Shown here piece by piece: positions 35,384 to 43,104 of a stretch of 64,000 bases of DNA. Source of the stretch: Bacilli bacterium (lineage in GTDB: Bacteria; Bacillota_I; Bacilli_A; RF39; UBA660); the NCBI GenBank assembly GCA_900772415.1, contig CAAHEC010000054.1, forward strand, positions 15,358 to 79,357. Reading direction: 5' to 3'. A program made the position numbers and the translations under genes. The stretch's first letter is position 1; the number at the start of each line of letters is the position of its first letter. The notes beneath the pieces were generated by a model. The model saw only the letters and a program-made list of their open reading frames with translations. It searched no databases and had not been told where the DNA came from.

Positions 35384-35698
35384 TTAACTTTCAAGTTCTT
35401 TAAATTCCTGTTCAAATGTATTTAATTTTTCTTCTATTTTATTATCCTTAGCTTCTTCCAATTCATACCATCCTTTTTTAAACATCAAATTATAAACCTC
35501 TCTTTGAATATTACTAATTTCATTAAACATATCATAATAATCATTGTATAAACTAGAGTTACTAGCTTCAGTTAAAGAAACTGCATAGTTCTTTATCATC
35601 ATTTTTTCTAAATTAAGAATGGCAGTTAAATAATCTTTGTCATTTAGTTCTTTTGAAGATGGGACTTCTTGCTTTGGGTTACAAATTTTATTATTCAT
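35384..35698 (-). CDS. Spore coat protein, CotF family
   Basis: 104 residues. LNDKDYLTAILNLEKMMIKNYAVSLTEASN (typical 'D..yl...L..ek.l...Y' first helix), then IQREVYNLMFKKGWYELEEA, the hallmark end of Coat_F domains. These small four-helix proteins are inner coat or spore-associated. It lies 11 bp after a second, shorter coat-like gene, so the two form a bicistron. Confidence 0.85.
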   Translation of the reverse strand: MNNKICNPKQEVPSSKELNDKDYLTAILNLEKMMIKNYAVSLTEASNSSLYNDYYDMFNEISNIQREVYNLMFKKGWYELEEAKDNKIEEKLNTFEQEFKELES

Positions 35699-35709
35699 TT
35701 ATTTTCTCC

Positions 35710-35916
35710 TTATCCTAAAATATTTAAAACAGCCTTAGCATGTTCTTTATGAATGTCAGATATTTTTTTTAAAATATCTTTAATTTCCGGATCAATTGCT
35801 TTTTGTTCAAAGCTTTCCGCTAATTTACATGCATTATAGTTCCAACTGAAAATATCAGATAGATAATCAAAATCTTTTCCAGTTATTATATAAGGTGCCT
35901 CACTATAATTTTTCAT
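35710..35916 (-). CDS. Small spore coat-like protein paired with the CotF homologue
   Basis: 68 residues from ATG 35914-35916 with AAAGGAGAT upstream. SEAPYIITGKDFDYLSDIFSWNYNACKLAESF ... (first part: SEAPYIITGKDFDYL) and DIHKEHAKAVLNIL match the short ferritin-like/CotF-partner proteins found next to coat_F genes in Clostridia and Bacilli. Role inferred from context. Confidence 0.7.
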   Translation of the reverse strand: MKNYSEAPYIITGKDFDYLSDIFSWNYNACKLAESFEQKAIDPEIKDILKKISDIHKEHAKAVLNILG

Positions 35917-35965
35917 ATAATTATCTCCTTTCCTTTCTATTATGGTTAAACAAATAAATTTATAA

Positions 35966-35992
35966 ACAAAAAAATCACACATACTGTGATTT
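35966..35992 (-). terminator. Terminator after the alpha/beta hydrolase gene
   Basis: Hairpin AATCACA/TGTGATT overlapping the stop, followed by a T-run on the minus strand. Confidence 0.7.
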
Positions 35993-36890
35993 AATTATCG
36001 TTTAAAAATGCTAAAATATCTTCGTATACCATGTCGTTACATTTTTCATTTAAAATTTCGTGCCTCATATTAGGATAAAGTTTACCTTTTAAATTTAAGT
36101 ATCCTACATCTTTTAAAAAGTCGCATAAATGATTAAACTTTTTTTTGCCACCAATTACAGGATCATCCATGCCTCCAATTAATAAAATTGGAAGGGCCTT
36201 ATTTTTAACCTTATATAAATTCTTTTTAAAAACAGTTCGCATCATATAAAAAAGCATTTTAAATCCATCTATGGTAAATATAAAGCCACAGTAATTGCTT
36301 TTATTATATTCATTAACGATTTCTTTATCTGAACAAATCCATGAATTAGGCACATCATAATTTTTATTATGATTTTTAAAAACCAACTTATTAATAAAAT
36401 TACTTCTATACTTCTCCCCTTTTATCTTTCCCAATATATCTGCTAATAAGCTTCCCATCTTTGAAAAAGGATTATAAGTAGGAGCTCCACATAAGATAAG
36501 CTTATCTATCATATTATCATATTTCTGAATATACAATCTTGCAACTAAAGAGCCCATACTATGTGCAAATAAAGTTATCTTAAGATTAGGATATAATTCT
36601 TTTATATATGTTGTTACCTGATATAATTCTTCAACTAATATGTTTCTATTTGAATTAAAATAACCTAAATCATCACTTTTAAGTACACTTTTTCCATGTC
36701 CTCTGTGATCATGAATAACTACAATATACCCTTTTTCACTAAGATATTTCATAAAATCCTTATATCTTTCTTTATTTTCTGCCATACCATGCGATATTTG
36801 AACAATTCCAATAGGCCTAGTCTTAGTTTCTTTTATTATTCCGTCAAGTTCCAAACCATCATAATTTGATTTTATTTTAAAAGTTTTCAT
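35991..36890 (-). CDS. Alpha/beta hydrolase (monoacylglycerol lipase/lysophospholipase type)
   Basis: 299 residues. Oxyanion region ISHGMAENKERY (HGMxE), DHRGHGKS, nucleophile elbow FAHSMGS (Ser in H-S-M-G; first Gly of GxSxG is Ala), acid GGMDDPV, and catalytic His in MRHEILNE. Serine lipase/esterase likely acting on monoacyl lipids; cytosolic, no signal peptide. Preceded by its own short leader. Confidence 0.9.
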   Translation of the reverse strand: MKTFKIKSNYDGLELDGIIKETKTRPIGIVQISHGMAENKERYKDFMKYLSEKGYIVVIHDHRGHGKSVLKSDDLGYFNSNRNILVEELYQVTTYIKELYPNLKITLFAHSMGSLVARLYIQKYDNMIDKLILCGAPTYNPFSKMGSLLADILGKIKGEKYRSNFINKLVFKNHNKNYDVPNSWICSDKEIVNEYNKSNYCGFIFTIDGFKMLFYMMRTVFKKNLYKVKNKALPILLIGGMDDPVIGGKKKFNHLCDFLKDVGYLNLKGKLYPNMRHEILNEKCNDMVYEDILAFLNDN

Positions 36891-36916
36891 ATGTCACCTC
36901 TAATATAATTATACAA

Positions 36917-36941
36917 TAAAAGGGAATTTTTTAAATCCCCT
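36917..36941 (-). terminator. Terminator after the holin-like gene
   Basis: Stem AGGGGATTT/AAATTCCCT, then TTTTATTG on the minus strand. Confidence 0.5.
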
Positions 36942-37255
36942 CATAAACAATTAACCGCACTTTCAATTAAAATTTCTATCTCTGTATCACTAACATTTAG
37001 TTTTTTTTCTTTCATCCATTCTAAAGATTTTTCTAAAGCTTTATTTTTTTTCTGTTCACAAGAAAAATCTTTGCAAGTTTGCTCAACATATTTAACTGTT
37101 TTGTCAACTATCTCTTTTTTTAACTTATCTTGAATATATTCTTGATATAAATTTTTTATTCTAACGCCTAAGTATCCAATTACGCCAGTAATAACAGTTC
37201 CCAATATTTCGATAAGATTATCAGAAATCATACTTAAAATATCACTCAAGGTCAA
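36941..37255 (-). CDS. Phage holin, LL-H family-like
   Basis: 104 residues. One membrane segment near 15-32 (EILGTVITGVIGYLGV), then a charged helix with YVEQTCKDFSCEQKKNKALEKSLEWMKEKKLNVSDTEIEILIESAV split as YVEQTC...KNKALEKS...EKKLNVSDTEIEIL; the pattern 'VEQ....K...A......L...i.....e..IEsAV' is that of LL-H holins. No endolysin, tail or other phage gene is nearby, so it looks like an orphan or domesticated holin. TTG starts at 37255 or 37249 (after GGGGGG) are both possible. Confidence 0.75.
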   Translation of the reverse strand: MTLSDILSMISDNLIEILGTVITGVIGYLGVRIKNLYQEYIQDKLKKEIVDKTVKYVEQTCKDFSCEQKKNKALEKSLEWMKEKKLNVSDTEIEILIESAVNCL

Positions 37256-37310
37256 AATCCCCCCAGAATTATTTTTAAAGATGCATCCTATTTTATAATA
37301 TTAAAATCTT

Positions 37311-37341
37311 TAAAAAGGGGCATTGCTATTGTCCCTTTTTT
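37311..37341 (-). terminator. Terminator after exoA
   Basis: Stem AAAAGGGAC/ (G)CCCCTTTT with T-run on the minus strand, 37 bp beyond the exoA stop. Confidence 0.65.
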
Positions 37342-37377
37342 CTTTTTACATAACCACTTTTATAAATTTTCATTATT

Positions 37378-38136
37378 TTATTTAAGTTTTAAATCTATAC
37401 CTATAGGACAGTGATCACTTCCATATACGTAAGAATATATAACTGGGTTTGACACTTTACTAATAATGTTTTTTGATACTAAAAAGTAATCTATTCTCCA
37501 GCCAATATTATTTTTTCTTGCTTCTCCCATATAGCTCCACCAAGAAAAAGCATCACGTTTATCTGGATTAAAATATCTATATGTATCAATAAAACCGCTA
37601 TCTAATAACTTTGAAAATTTATCTCTTTCTTCATAGGTAAAACCAGCATTTCCTATGTTAGCCTTTGCATTTTTTATATCTTTTTCAGTATGAGCAACAT
37701 TAAAATCTCCACATACAACAACTGGCTTTTTCTTTTCTAAAGTTTTTAAATAACTCTTTATATCATCTTCCCATATCATTCTATAATCTAGTCTTGATAA
37801 ATCTCTTTTTGCATTAGGAACATACATATTAACAAGAAAATAATCTTCAAATTCCAAAGTAATTACTCTTCCTTCATGGTCATGAACATCTATTCCTATT
37901 CCAAATTTAACGTTTATTGGTTTATAAAGAGTATAAATAAGAGTTCCCGAATACCCTTTTTTATCCGCTGGATTTATGTAACAATAAAAATCTTTTGGTT
38001 CAAAGTCTATTTGATCTTTTTCTGCTTTTACCTCTTGAAGGCAATATATATCAGCATCACATGAATAAAAAAAATCTTCAAATCCTTTCTTTAAACAAGC
38101 TCTAAATCCTGCTACGTTCCATGATACTAATTTCAT
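37378..38136 (-). CDS. exoA: Exodeoxyribonuclease III / AP endonuclease (ExoA)
   Basis: 252 residues, full length. Motifs: LVSWNVAGFRA, YCLQEVKAE (catalytic Glu), YVPNAKRDL, VVCGDFNVAHTE (Asp/Asn), WRIDYFLVS and SDHCPIGI (final Asp-His). Cuts DNA at abasic sites and degrades 3' ends in base excision repair. Confidence 0.96.
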   Translation of the reverse strand: MKLVSWNVAGFRACLKKGFEDFFYSCDADIYCLQEVKAEKDQIDFEPKDFYCYINPADKKGYSGTLIYTLYKPINVKFGIGIDVHDHEGRVITLEFEDYFLVNMYVPNAKRDLSRLDYRMIWEDDIKSYLKTLEKKKPVVVCGDFNVAHTEKDIKNAKANIGNAGFTYEERDKFSKLLDSGFIDTYRYFNPDKRDAFSWWSYMGEARKNNIGWRIDYFLVSKNIISKVSNPVIYSYVYGSDHCPIGIDLKLK

Positions 38137-38269
38137 AATTTTCTCCTTAACTTAGATATATAACAATCACTTTCTTTGTAAAATACCTTATGCCTTATAA
38201 AATTTTTCTTTTTAAGTATTATAACATATTTAGTTATTAAATTTTTATAAAACATTAAGCTTTATAAAA

Positions 38270-38297
38270 TAAAAACTACTCTTTTATGAGTAGTTAA
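38270..38297 (-). terminator. Terminator after tRNA-Pro
   Basis: Stem AACTACTC/GAGTAGTT followed by TTTTATTTT on the minus strand. Confidence 0.75.
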
Positions 38298-38305
38298 ATT
38301 CTAAA

Positions 38306-38382
38306 TGGTCGGAAAGACAGGATTTGAACCTGCAACCTCACGGTCCCAAACCGCGTGCACTACCAAATTGTGCTACTTTCCG
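38306..38382 (-). tRNA. tRNA-Pro (UGG)
   Basis: CGGAAAG acceptor, anticodon loop TTTGGGA (TGG), GGTTCAAATCC T-arm, CCA encoded. Confidence 0.95.
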
Positions 38383-38465
38383 AATTGCAAAATGATTATA
38401 TCATACTGCTTTTAAAGTTGTCAATACCGCACTGCGTGTCTAATGCAAGTATCTTTATAAATAAA

Positions 38466-38542
38466 TGGCGCGCTCGAAGGGATTCGAACCCCTGACCCCT
38501 TGGTTCGTAGCCAAGTGCTCTATCCAGCTGAGCTACGAGCGC
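38466..38542 (-). tRNA. tRNA-Arg (ACG)
   Basis: GCGCTCG acceptor, anticodon loop CTACGAA (ACG, read as ICG), GGTTCGAATCC T-arm, CCA encoded. Confidence 0.95.
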
Positions 38543-38664
38543 ATAATTTTAACAACAAGGTGTCAGGAAAAATTTCACTAACCTAGCACCATCGCATCGC
38601 TAGTAATTATAACACTTTAAAAACTTTTTTTCAATAGTATTTTATGAATTTATAAAAGTTATGT

Positions 38665-38670
38665 TATAAT
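38665..38670 (+). promoter_or_regulatory. Possible -10 box (TATAAT) for mscL
   Basis: ATGTTATAAT, an extended -10, ends six bases before the AAAGGAGG ribosome site; same arrangement as at 29554. -35 not evident. Confidence 0.3.
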
Positions 38671-38687
38671 TAAAAAGGAGGAAAAAT

Positions 38688-39107
38688 ATGTTGCAAGAAT
38701 TTAAAAAGTTTATTTCTAAAGGTAATGTTGTTGATTTAGCAGTGGGAGTTATTATAGGAGGCGCTTTTGGTAAAATCGTATCATCGCTTGTTAATGATAT
38801 TTTAATGCCCATTATAGGAGCTTTGATTGGTGGTATTAATTTTAGTAATCTTTCAATAAAGATTGGAGATGCAAAAATAACTTATGGAATGTTTATTCAA
38901 AACGTAATAGACTTTCTTATAATAGCATTTTGTGTATTTATTTTTGTTAAAATAGTAAATAAATTATCGGATGTTACTAGTAAATTAGAAAAAAAGAAGG
39001 ATATTAAGAAAGAAAAAATAGAAGAAACTGAGCTAAGTGTTTTAAAAGAAATTAGAGAAGAACTAAAAAAGAATAATAAAACAACTAAGAAAGTAAGCAA
39101 AAAATAG
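38688..39107 (+). CDS. mscL: Large-conductance mechanosensitive channel
   Basis: 139 residues. [28 protein letters not shown] (amphipathic N-helix and TM1; [11 protein letters not shown] is diagnostic), [13 protein letters not shown]2 [17 protein letters not shown], and a charged C-terminal helix. A pentameric emergency valve opened by membrane tension. AAAAGGAGG precedes ATG. Confidence 0.97.
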   Translation: MLQEFKKFISKGNVVDLAVGVIIGGAFGKIVSSLVNDILMPIIGALIGGINFSNLSIKIGDAKITYGMFIQNVIDFLIIAFCVFIFVKIVNKLSDVTSKLEKKKDIKKEKIEETELSVLKEIREELKKNNKTTKKVSKK

Positions 39108-39111
39108 ATAT

Positions 39112-39140
39112 TAAGAGACTTTTTTTAAGTTTCTTTTTTT
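39112..39140 (+). terminator. Terminator after mscL
   Basis: Stem AAGAGACTT/AAGTTTCTT followed by a T-run, a few bases after the stop. Confidence 0.75.
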
Positions 39141-39219
39141 CTTAAACAGGAATTAAAAACCTGGTTTTAATAGTTATAATCATATAATATTATTTAGATA
39201 CGATCCTGTATAAAAAAAG

Positions 39220-39250
39220 CAAAAAAAGAACAACCAAAATGGTTGTTATC
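39220..39250 (-). terminator. Terminator of the tRNA-Asp/tRNA-Phe transcript
   Basis: Perfect stem AACAACCA/TGGTTGTT with T-run CTTTTTTT on the minus strand. Confidence 0.85.
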
Positions 39251-39257
39251 TTTCAAA

Positions 39258-39333
39258 TGGTGGCTCCGGGCAGGATCGAACTGCCGACACCAGGATTTTC
39301 AGTCCTGTGCTCTACCGACTGAGCTACAGAGCC
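39258..39333 (-). tRNA. tRNA-Phe (GAA)
   Basis: GGCTCTG acceptor, anticodon loop CTGAAAA (GAA), AGTTCGATCC T-arm, CCA encoded. Confidence 0.96.
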
Positions 39334-39359
39334 AAATACATACTTTTTTATAAAAAAAA

Positions 39360-39435
39360 TGGCGGTTCCGACGAGATTTGAACCCGCGATCTTCTGCGTG
39401 ACAGGCAGACGTGTTAACCCCTACACCACGGAACC
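39360..39435 (-). tRNA. tRNA-Asp (GUC)
   Basis: GGTTCCG acceptor, anticodon loop CTGTCAC (GTC), GGTTCAAATCT T-arm, discriminator G, CCA encoded. Confidence 0.96.
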
Positions 39436-39523
39436 GTGTTACCCTTTTTAAATAAGGCTCTTTAAGTATACTAAAAATTTAACAATATTGTCAAGTACCA
39501 TTACCTATTTTTTTTATTTTTTA

Positions 39524-40351
39524 CTACTTTTTTGATAATTTATAAGACAAAGTAAAACTAAATATCATTATAATTATTCCTATAACATATTCTTTAGAAA
39601 AGTTAAACTTAGGTACTAATGCTAAAATAGATCCTAATACAAATCCAATTATTATGCTATAAGTTAAACTGAATTTTTTTTCTAAAAAATTATTAATTAA
39701 TTTAAGTAAGATGATAATTCCAAAAATAAAACCAAGTAAAAAAGGCACAACTTTGTTAAAATTTCTTACTACCATATGAATTGGATTAGAAATTAAAGAT
39801 AAAACAAATTCATACATACCAATTATAATAAGCAAAAATGAGCCACTAACTCCAGGTATTATTTTACCTATAGAATAAATTATTCCAGATAAGAAAAGCA
39901 GTAAAAATTTTACTAAATAAGAACTACTTTCTACATTAAAATTAATATTTAAAACATTTTGTGAAATATACCAAAATAAAACAGATGATATAAACGTCAA
40001 CAAAAGTGCTAAAAAATTAATTTTCTCATTATCTTTTGATTTTATTTCTTTAATTAAATAAGGTACACCACCTAATATCAAACCAACAAAAGAAAGTTTA
40101 GTTGTAATTTCACATTTTTCATATAAAAACATCATAACATTACTAAACCATACTGCTCCAACTAATATTCCACTTCCTAAAACACTTAAAAAAAGCATAT
40201 TTTTTTTAAAATCCTTAAATAAGTTAGTTAGTGATGCAATTAATTTATCGTAAACACCAAATATAACCGCAATAACAGAGCCGCTTACGCCTGGAATAAT
40301 CATTGCAGTACCAATTAGTATTCCTATTAAAAAAAGATAAATAAAAGACAT
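39524..40351 (-). CDS. DUF368 membrane protein (PopT-like undecaprenyl phosphate transporter)
   Basis: 275 residues from ATG 40349-40351 (AGGTGATTAT upstream). Eight or so membrane helices with the duplicated signature IGTAMIIPGVSGSVIAVIFGVYD and IGKIIPGVSGSFLLIIIGMYE (core IIPGVSGS in both). DUF368 proteins were recently shown to recycle undecaprenyl phosphate across the membrane for envelope synthesis. All motif residues are intact. Confidence 0.9.
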   Translation of the reverse strand: MSFIYLFLIGILIGTAMIIPGVSGSVIAVIFGVYDKLIASLTNLFKDFKKNMLFLSVLGSGILVGAVWFSNVMMFLYEKCEITTKLSFVGLILGGVPYLIKEIKSKDNEKINFLALLLTFISSVLFWYISQNVLNINFNVESSSYLVKFLLLFLSGIIYSIGKIIPGVSGSFLLIIIGMYEFVLSLISNPIHMVVRNFNKVVPFLLGFIFGIIILLKLINNFLEKKFSLTYSIIIGFVLGSILALVPKFNFSKEYVIGIIIMIFSFTLSYKLSKK

Positions 40352-40388
40352 ATAATCACCTAAGTAATTATATGCCATATAATAATAT

Positions 40389-41453
40389 CTATTCTATTGT
40401 TAAAGTTTGATTAGCTGGTTCTATTTGGATGAATGTATTTCCATCATTTACCACTAATTCTTTTCCGGTTGCCTTAACTTTGTAAACAGTTTTACTAGAT
40501 CTTGACTCTTTAGACCAAGTAATTGGAATAGCATATCCTTCTGAAATATAGTATCCATCACCTGTTCCAATGTTATTTAAATCTTGTCTTCCACCTGCAT
40601 ATCCATCGTTTAGTGTGTAGTTATGAACCTTATAAGTTATTATGTTTTTAGCTGTGTACTGTGTTCCTGTTACATAGTCTTTATGTTCTAATCCGTTTTG
40701 ATATCTCTTATATACCTTGTTTTCAGGGTCGTATGAATAACTTGTTACGTGAGATGTTGAATACGGAATTCTAACCGTACTTGCTGACACAGCACCTTCA
40801 TAGTTTGCAAGATCAAGTGATTTTGCTTGGTATGTTAGAAGTAATTTTTGATTGGATGTTAATCTGTATCCTCTTTTTTGTGCTGCTTCTTTTATTTTTG
40901 CTATGCTTGTGTATGCTCTGTGCTCTTTAGATATTCTTCTTAAACTATTATCCCATGTAAATGCACTTGAATTATTTGCGTTTACCGCTGGAATATTTAA
41001 AGTTTTAATATCACTTTCTGCTCTAGGACTCCAACCTATGTGTGCATATATTGCATCATTTTCTAATGCATAATCTAAATAATAGTGTCTTGATGATCTA
41101 ACTGATGCAATTCTTTCTGTATTCTTATCCTTAAATACAGCCATCATTCTAGTTATTCCGCCCTCTACTATCATCTCATATGTTATGTATGCATCTTGAA
41201 TGCCTGCTTGGTATCCCCAAACTGCTTTGTTATTGTTAATCATTACTGCAATTGGTCTTTCGGTAGAACTTAAATCAACTACTTTTATTTGTTCTTCCTC
41301 TTTTGTAATTTTCTTCTTTTTTGGAATTTTCTTTTCTATTTCTTTATCGTTTGTTAGTAAAAAGCATCCTAAAACACCTATTATAAGTAATAAAATTACA
41401 ACTAATATTATTTTTGCTTTTTTACTCATTTTTTTCTTTTTTCTTTGTTTCAT
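40389..41453 (-). CDS. yerB: YerB-like DUF3048 lipoprotein/membrane-anchored protein
   Basis: 354 residues. Basic start, membrane segment about 13-32 with a possible lipobox (VLGC at 28-31), Lys/Glu linker, then two DUF3048 domains: RPIAVMINNNKAVWGYQAGI, YITYEMIVEGGITRMMAVF, IASVRSSRHYYLDYA, AHIGWSPRAE, and the C-terminal VKVNG-like TFIQI. Extracytoplasmic, role unknown in the family. Confidence 0.9.
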   Translation of the reverse strand: MKQRKKKKMSKKAKIILVVILLLIIGVLGCFLLTNDKEIEKKIPKKKKITKEEEQIKVVDLSSTERPIAVMINNNKAVWGYQAGIQDAYITYEMIVEGGITRMMAVFKDKNTERIASVRSSRHYYLDYALENDAIYAHIGWSPRAESDIKTLNIPAVNANNSSAFTWDNSLRRISKEHRAYTSIAKIKEAAQKRGYRLTSNQKLLLTYQAKSLDLANYEGAVSASTVRIPYSTSHVTSYSYDPENKVYKRYQNGLEHKDYVTGTQYTAKNIITYKVHNYTLNDGYAGGRQDLNNIGTGDGYYISEGYAIPITWSKESRSSKTVYKVKATGKELVVNDGNTFIQIEPANQTLTIE

Positions 41454-41510
41454 ATTACTTCTCCTATTCTTTATAATTTTATTATACTATTATTTAAATT
41501 ATTAAACAAG

Positions 41511-41550
41511 AAAAAAGATAATCCAATAATTTATTTTAGATTATCTTTTA
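41511..41550 (-). terminator. Terminator at the end of the flavoprotein gene
   Basis: Arms AAAAGATAATC and GATTATCTTTT overlapping the stop codon; T-run on the minus strand. Confidence 0.75.
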
Positions 41551-42739
41551 GTATACCTTCTGCTACTATTAAAGCGCTTGTAAAAGCCCAGGAAAGGTTA
41601 TAACCACCGCATATACTATCTACGTCTAACACTTCTCCAGAAGCATATAATCCGCTTATTTTTTTAGATTCTAAATGGTTAGTAAACTCACTTAATAAAG
41701 CTCCTCCCAAGGTTACCTGAGATGTTTCAAAGTCCCCGGTTGCAGTTATGTTAAAATGCATGTTTTTTAATGTGTATGAAATGTTTTCTAATTCTGCTTT
41801 ACTTATGTCACATATCGTTTTATTTGATAGTTTTAAGTTTTTTGTTATTGCATCTGCTACTTTTTTATTTAAAATACAGCTTATAGCATCAGATACGTTG
41901 TAGCTATCAAATTCTTTTAAATAACTATTAATATATGATTCATCATAATCAGGAACTAAGTCTACTACAATATCTACTTTCTTACCTTCTTCTAAGTATT
42001 TGTTTACATATCTTGATAAATTAAATATACATATGCCTGATAACGAATCTTTTGTAAACTGTATTTGGCCTTTTTCTGTTAAAATTGTTTTATCATTAAC
42101 GTTTAATTTAGCTACCACATCAGCACGGACTCCTTGTAAATCTTTTATGTATTTATAATTTGTTTTTAAGTGAGTAAGAGATGGATATAACTTTGTTATA
42201 GTGTGACCAAATGATTTTAATATGTTATATCCCATGCCAGTAGAGCCTGTTTTTGAATAAGTTTTTCCTCCGGTTGCAATAACTACTTTTTTACCCATTA
42301 GGTTATTGTTGATTACAAAATAGTCATTTTTATAAGTTACATCTTTTACATCATAGTTGTATATTACATTAACTTTTTCTTTTTCTAATGCTCTTTCAAA
42401 TGACTTACAAACGGTTATTGCTTGATTAGAATATGGATATAACCTTGTTGATGTATCTTCTTTCTTTGTTAAAATACCAAAGTTTTTAAGGTAATTTAAA
42501 TAATCATTTTCTTTTAACTGACTGATAAAGTTATTTAATGATGAAGAACTATTATAATTATCTATCGTTATGTTTGTGTTACCTAAGTTGCATCTTCCAT
42601 TACCGGTTATTAATAGTTTTTTACCTAGTTTATCGTTCTTTTCTATTAAAGCTACTTTTAAATTTGGATTTTTATATTTTAATGTAAGTGCTAAAAAACA
42701 CCCCGATGCTCCTGCTCCTACTATAATTACGTCATACAT
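41531..42739 (-). CDS. NAD(P)/FAD-dependent oxidoreductase, HI0933/YtfP (BaiN-like) family
   Basis: 402 residues. FAD-binding VIIVGAGASGCFLAL (GxGxxG), the family block KLGKKLLITGNGRCNLGNTN, VIATGGKTYSKTGSTGMGY, QVTLGGALLSEF and the C-terminal GEVLDVDSICGGYNLSWAFTSA. Substrate unknown; some relatives are annotated as dehydroxylation flavoproteins. It ends the constant region before the accessory island. Confidence 0.92.
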   Translation of the reverse strand: MYDVIIVGAGASGCFLALTLKYKNPNLKVALIEKNDKLGKKLLITGNGRCNLGNTNITIDNYNSSSSLNNFISQLKENDYLNYLKNFGILTKKEDTSTRLYPYSNQAITVCKSFERALEKEKVNVIYNYDVKDVTYKNDYFVINNNLMGKKVVIATGGKTYSKTGSTGMGYNILKSFGHTITKLYPSLTHLKTNYKYIKDLQGVRADVVAKLNVNDKTILTEKGQIQFTKDSLSGICIFNLSRYVNKYLEEGKKVDIVVDLVPDYDESYINSYLKEFDSYNVSDAISCILNKKVADAITKNLKLSNKTICDISKAELENISYTLKNMHFNITATGDFETSQVTLGGALLSEFTNHLESKKISGLYASGEVLDVDSICGGYNLSWAFTSALIVAEGILKDNLK

Positions 42740-42767
42740 AAAAAATCACCTCATGTATTTAATATAT

Positions 42768-42792
42768 CAAAAAAGACTAGCATTTGCTAGTG
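42768..42792 (-). terminator. Hairpin terminator at the edge of the accessory island
   Basis: Stem ACTAGCA/TGCTAGT with CTTTTTT on the minus strand. It lies upstream of the flavoprotein gene and downstream of the repeat element, with no obvious gene to end. Confidence 0.65.
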
Positions 42793-42814
42793 TTTATGGG
42801 ATTTTAAAGAGAAT

Positions 42815-42932
42815 ATGCTCTCTTCAGGGGGCCTTTATATACAATTCAGTTTTATTTTATTACAATCAGTTCGTAATCTTCTACAATATAGTTGAAATAA
42901 ATTGCAATAAACCTATAAACTGAAGAGAGCAT
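42815..42932. repeat. 118-bp segment bounded by 13-bp perfect inverted repeats
   Basis: ATGCTCTCTTCAG at 42815-42827 and its exact complement CTGAAGAGAGCAT at 42920-42932. No convincing gene lies inside. The left end continues into GGGGG, as does a similar motif at 45762-45778. Confidence 0.75.
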
Positions 42933-43062
42933 TACCGAGAATTTCGTAATAATTATCAATAAACATATATAATTTGTATCTAAAGTATCTAATTTGTATT
43001 TAATTCAATTCAGTATTTCAAGTATTTATAAAGATTTAACAATAATTTTTACTCTCTTCAAG
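42920..43062. repeat. Repeat element copy 1 (downstream side of the R-M gene)
   Basis: Begins CTGAAGAGAGC, has an iteron block at 42971-43014 (TTGTATCTAA, AGTATCTAA, TTGTATTTAA spaced 10-11 bp) and ends ACTCTCTTCAAG (43051-43062), an imperfect inverted copy of its start. It matches copy 2 at 45585-45773 in order and orientation. This covers most of the 360-bp gap between 42740 and 43101. Confidence 0.65.
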
Positions 43063-43081
43063 TAAAAAGGCAATAGATATA

Positions 43082-43104
43082 AAAAAGCATATTGCTATGC
43101 TTTA
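43082..43104 (-). terminator. Terminator after the restriction-modification gene
   Basis: Palindrome AAAGCATATTGCTATGCTTT with T-run on the minus strand, overlapping the stop. Confidence 0.75.

Noticed and set aside
36941..37255. A prophage in the holin region
   Set aside because: No integrase, structural or lysis partner gene is within several kb, so only the lone holin is reported.
42840..42932. 26-codon frame (MLSSVYRFIAIYF...) on the minus strand inside the inverted-repeat unit
   Set aside because: No ribosome site, start codon lies in the repeat end, and length is within chance for AT-rich DNA.
42971..43014. CRISPR-like array from the GTATCTAA repeats
   Set aside because: Units are 10-11 bp without spacers and no cas genes are present.
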